A DNA stretch of 7,370 bases from Phoenicibacter sp963588595. GTDB taxonomy: Bacteria; Actinomycetota; Coriobacteriia; Coriobacteriales; Eggerthellaceae. The translations under genes were made by a program, and so were the position numbers. Of this stretch, positions 4,764-7,370 are shown one piece after another (the first letter of the stretch is position 1; the number at the start of each line of letters is the position of its first letter). The stretch lies in NCBI GenBank assembly GCA_963588595.1, contig CAVAIA010000061.1, forward strand, positions 1 to 7,370, in the 5' to 3' direction. Below the pieces are notes generated by a model. It made no database searches and had not been told where the DNA came from. It saw only the letters and a program-made list of their open reading frames with translations.

Positions 4764-6035
4764 TTAATCAACCTTTCTCGAACAATCCGCGCCAAGTAAA
4801 GAAAGTTTCTCGACATAAGATTCATATCCGCGATCTATGTGGGACACTCCATAAATTTCAGTATATCCTTCCGCCATGACTCCTGCAAGAACAAGGGCAG
4901 CTCCCGCACGAAGGTCAGTTGCACTAACAGGAGCTCCCGAAAGCTCAATCGGCCCTCTAACAACCGCATGTTGGTCATCGATCGTTATATGTGCACCCAT
5001 TCTCCCGAGTTCGGCGGCAAACATGAATCTGTTTTCAAAAACGTTTTCAGTTATGATGGAAATTCCTTTTGCATAATTTGCAAGCAACATAAATTGAGCT
5101 TGTAAATCAGTCGGAAAGCCAGGAAATGGCAAAGTTTGAATGTCGCTTGCAACAAGTTCTTTTTCTCTTGCGACAGTTATTTCATCACCCTCAACATTGA
5201 CCTCACATCCAAACGATTTTAATTTCATCAAAACTAAACTTAAATAGTTTGGGTCTATGCCACAAACAGTCAAAGGACCTCGAGTTAGAGCGCCTCCAAC
5301 CAAAAAAGTTCCAGCTTCAATTCTGTCTGAAATGCAAGTGTGCTCGCAAGGATGAAGACTTTTTCTGTCCACTCCTTCGATAGTTATCATCGAAGTTCCA
5401 GCTCCGCTAATCTTTGCTCCCATCGAGTTTAGCATGTTCGCGAGATCAACAATTTCAGGCTCGCAAGCAGCATTTTGAATAACAGTTGTTCCGCTTGCAA
5501 CAATGGCTGCCATCATAGTGTTCTCAGTTGCTCCAACGCTTGGAAAATCCAAAATGATGTCGGCTGAATGAAGTCCATTGGGGGTCATCGCAAGAATTGA
5601 TCCATGATCGTTTTTAATCTCAACACCAAGCTCAGATAGACCAACGAGGTGCATGTCAATCTTTCTCGCACCGATTCTGCAACCCCCAGGCATAGCAACT
5701 TTAGCTTTACCAAACCTTCCGATCAACGGTCCTAAGATCGATATGCTCGCTCGCATTTTTGAAACTAGAGAATAAGGCGTTTGCCAAATGTAGATGTCAC
5801 TAGTGTCAATTACTAAAGTGTGATCATTCCTCGTGACTTCAGCTCCTAAAAATTCTAAAACCTCGCACATAACATCGATGTCTGAGATTTTAGGAATGTT
5901 GTGAAGCGTTGTTTTGCCCCGCGCAAGCACACTTGCCGCCATAAGCTTCAAGGCAGAGTTTTTAGCCCCGCTAATTTGAACTTTTCCGGAAAGCTTCTTG
6001 TTTCCGTTAACTAAAATATGATCGCTTGCTGACAT
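4764..6035 (-). CDS. murA: UDP-N-acetylglucosamine 1-carboxyvinyltransferase
   Basis: MurA transfers enolpyruvate from PEP to UDP-GlcNAc in the cytoplasm, the first committed step of peptidoglycan synthesis. At 423 residues it is full length for the family. It has GAKNSALK (23-30, with the UDP-GlcNAc-site lysine Lys25), MRAS (94-97), the active-site loop PGGCRIGARKIDMH (116-129) with catalytic Cys119, SDRIEAGTF (236-244), FPTDLQAQ (307-314) with the catalytic Asp310, and DLRAGAALVLAG (374-385). Having Cys rather than Asp in the loop predicts a fosfomycin-sensitive enzyme. The ATG overlaps the tsf stop codon (TAATG) with GGGGAG just before it, so translation is probably coupled to tsf. Following rpsB-tsf directly is not the common arrangement, in which pyrH and frr follow. 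Confidence 0.97.
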   Translation of the reverse strand: MSASDHILVNGNKKLSGKVQISGAKNSALKLMAASVLARGKTTLHNIPKISDIDVMCEVLEFLGAEVTRNDHTLVIDTSDIYIWQTPYSLVSKMRASISILGPLIGRFGKAKVAMPGGCRIGARKIDMHLVGLSELGVEIKNDHGSILAMTPNGLHSADIILDFPSVGATENTMMAAIVASGTTVIQNAACEPEIVDLANMLNSMGAKISGAGTSMITIEGVDRKSLHPCEHTCISDRIEAGTFLVGGALTRGPLTVCGIDPNYLSLVLMKLKSFGCEVNVEGDEITVAREKELVASDIQTLPFPGFPTDLQAQFMLLANYAKGISIITENVFENRFMFAAELGRMGAHITIDDQHAVVRGPIELSGAPVSATDLRAGAALVLAGVMAEGYTEIYGVSHIDRGYESYVEKLSLLGADCSRKVD

Positions 6036-6898
6036 TACTCCCCAAGTTCAAAGCGAACAAATGAATCTATCTTTGCACTTCCGCCAAGCTCTTTTGCGCA
6101 CTTGTCAACGTATTGTTGAACAGTAAGCTCGCTATCCTTAACAAATGTTTGCTCATCAAGGCAATTTTCAGCATAAAACTTATGCATTCTTCCCTCGGCA
6201 ATCTTAACTTGAATGTTCTCAGGCTTACCTGAATCAGCAGCTTGCGCCTTATAAATTCCCATTTCATGGTCGACGATATCTTTGCTGACATCCTCTCTCT
6301 TTGCAGCAACAGGATTCGTTGCAGCAACTTGCATAGCAACGTCGCGTGCACATGTTACAAACCCATCAAGGGCAGGATCAATTCCGTCAAGTTTGAATGT
6401 AACTAAAACGCCAATCTTGCCACCTCCATGGATATAGGAAGCAACGCCATCAGCCTCAATTTTAGAAACACGAGATATTTCACTGTTTTCTCCCATAACA
6501 TGGATGCAATCAGTCAAAATCGCTTCGACTTTCTCTCCATCTAGCTCGCAATCCTTAACGTTGTCAACAGTGACTTCTTTGTTAGAAAGCAAAACTGCCT
6601 CAGCAATTTTCTTAGCATAAGCATGAAACTTTTCATTCATTCCAACAAAGTCAGTTTCACATTTAAGTTCAACAATTGCGCCATATTTGTTTCCAGGACC
6701 AGTTATAGCCATAATCGTACCTTCGTTGGTTGCACGACCTGCCTTCTTTGCAACAGCTGCTAGACCGCGAGTGCGCAAAACATCGATCGCTGCGTCTATC
6801 TCCCCTTGTGCCTCAGTTAGAGCTTTTTTGCACTCCATCATTCCAGCGCCAGTTATTTCACGAAGTTCTTTAACTAATGAAGCTGTTATCTCAGCCAT
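6035..6898 (-). CDS. tsf: Translation elongation factor Ts
   Basis: EF-Ts is the nucleotide exchange factor that releases GDP from EF-Tu. The 287-residue protein starts with the UBA-like N-terminal domain VKELREITGAGMMECKKALTEA (9-30) and continues through RTRGLAAVAKKAGRATNEG (42-60). The conserved ETDFVGMNEKF (81-91) contains the TDFV motif that contacts EF-Tu. The dimer-type core follows, and the C-terminal end, with EQTFVKDSELTVQQYV, is normal. The start is fixed by AAGGAG eight bases upstream. It lies 47 bases downstream of rpsB, the usual partner, and its stop codon shares a base with the murA start. Confidence 0.97.
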   Translation of the reverse strand: MAEITASLVKELREITGAGMMECKKALTEAQGEIDAAIDVLRTRGLAAVAKKAGRATNEGTIMAITGPGNKYGAIVELKCETDFVGMNEKFHAYAKKIAEAVLLSNKEVTVDNVKDCELDGEKVEAILTDCIHVMGENSEISRVSKIEADGVASYIHGGGKIGVLVTFKLDGIDPALDGFVTCARDVAMQVAATNPVAAKREDVSKDIVDHEMGIYKAQAADSGKPENIQVKIAEGRMHKFYAENCLDEQTFVKDSELTVQQYVDKCAKELGGSAKIDSFVRFELGE

Positions 6899-6945
6899 AA
6901 TAAAATCTCCTTATTTTAAAAATCTAATAATTTACGTTTTTACTT

Positions 6946-7370
6946 TTATGCAACGTCTGTTTTTTCATCACTCTTTTCTTCAGCTTGACCCATCATCTCT
7001 TCTGGGCTAATGACAGCTTGAGTGCCAGCCAAAATGGCATCTGCAACAAAATCACACAAAAGCTTGACGCTTCCGATTGAGTCATCATTTGAAGGAATGC
7101 CAAGAGTTATATCGTCAGGGTCACAATTTGTGTCAACTATTCCAAATACTGGGATATTTAACTTCTTAGCTTCCTTGATTGCGTTTTCTTCTTTCATAGA
7201 ATCTACGATAATTAATGCTTGTGGTAATTTAGTCATTTCTCTAATTCCGCAAAGATTTTTATTTAATTTATCGTATTCTTTCTTTAATCCAACTACTTCT
7301 TTTTTAGGTAGTTTTTCGAATGTTCCGTCTGCTTCCATTTTTTCAATTTCATCTAGACGATTAACTCTTC
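6946..7370 (-). CDS. rpsB: 30S ribosomal protein S2, C-terminal part (5' end outside window)
   Basis: The last 140 codons of ribosomal protein uS2 are present and the coding frame runs off the right edge. An apparent start at 7338 is internal: the ten codons before it (RVNRLDEIEK) are in frame and match the usual S2 text before MEADGTF. Family blocks seen are DGTFEKLPKKEV, LPQALIIVDSMKEENAIKEAKKLNIPVFGIVDTNCDPDDI and IPSNDDSIGSVKLLCDFVADAI, followed by a charged, Glu/Lys-rich tail that is variable in the family. S2 sits on the back of the small ribosomal subunit. It heads the visible operon with tsf next; its promoter and any autoregulatory leader are outside the window. The 47-base gap to tsf holds only AT-rich sequence and the tsf ribosome site. 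Confidence 0.96.
   Translation of the reverse strand, partial: RVNRLDEIEKMEADGTFEKLPKKEVVGLKKEYDKLNKNLCGIREMTKLPQALIIVDSMKEENAIKEAKKLNIPVFGIVDTNCDPDDITLGIPSNDDSIGSVKLLCDFVADAILAGTQAVISPEEMMGQAEEKSDEKTDVA

Noticed and set aside
4839..5105. Plus-strand frames opposite murA
   Set aside because: They are antisense shadows of the conserved murA coding sequence.
6067..7010. Extra frames overlapping tsf and the tsf-rpsB gap
   Set aside because: They are shadows of tsf and rpsB without ribosome sites or recognisable features.
1..7370. CRISPR array, insertion sequence or toxin-antitoxin pair
   Set aside because: No regularly spaced repeats, transposase motifs or paired small genes were seen in any frame.

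Overview
The window looks like bacterial chromosome from a low-GC genome. MurA carries the Coriobacteriia-like block around PGGCRIGARKIDMH, and EF-Ts is similar in style, so a low-GC member of Actinomycetota (class Coriobacteriia) is my best guess. This rests on remembered family resemblance and is of moderate-to-low confidence.

Layout. Bases 1-55 are the 3' part of an initiator tRNA(fMet) on the + strand. The last 29 bases of that gene recur exactly at 210-238, as an integrative element leaves at a tRNA attachment site. No integrase is present, and the stretch between and after the copies (56-519) has no credible gene. It is full of inverted and direct repeats: a branched hairpin set at 125-205, a tandem 11-mer at 306-327 and a long imperfect inverted repeat at 362-444. 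Bases 520-1870 hold a divergent pair: an HXXEE-family membrane protein (minus) and a TetR-family regulator (plus). They share a 124-bp control region with overlapping promoters and a perfect 7+4+7 palindrome that is a good candidate operator. A two-way terminator (1878-1924) closes the TetR gene and also the end of a short unrecognised minus-strand reading frame (1892-2119). A stand-alone MOSC-domain gene follows (2136-2669); its 3' end is strikingly GC-rich.

From 2774 to the right edge everything reads leftward as what looks like one operon, in transcription order: rpsB (5' end outside the window), tsf, murA, an LCP/LytR_C cell-envelope protein and a two-domain cupin protein. tsf and murA overlap by one base (TAATG), the murA-LCP gap is 13 bases, and the cupin coding frame begins about 18 bases after the LCP stop. 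Translation genes are thus joined to the first committed step of peptidoglycan synthesis and to a degenerate member of the LCP family.

The points most worth a second look are the duplicated tRNA end with its structured spacer, the cupin gene whose conserved N-terminal frame has no ATG/GTG/TTG but a well-placed ribosome binding site in front of ATT, and the compact HXXEE/TetR control region. I did not find convincing evidence of a wholly new multi-gene system.
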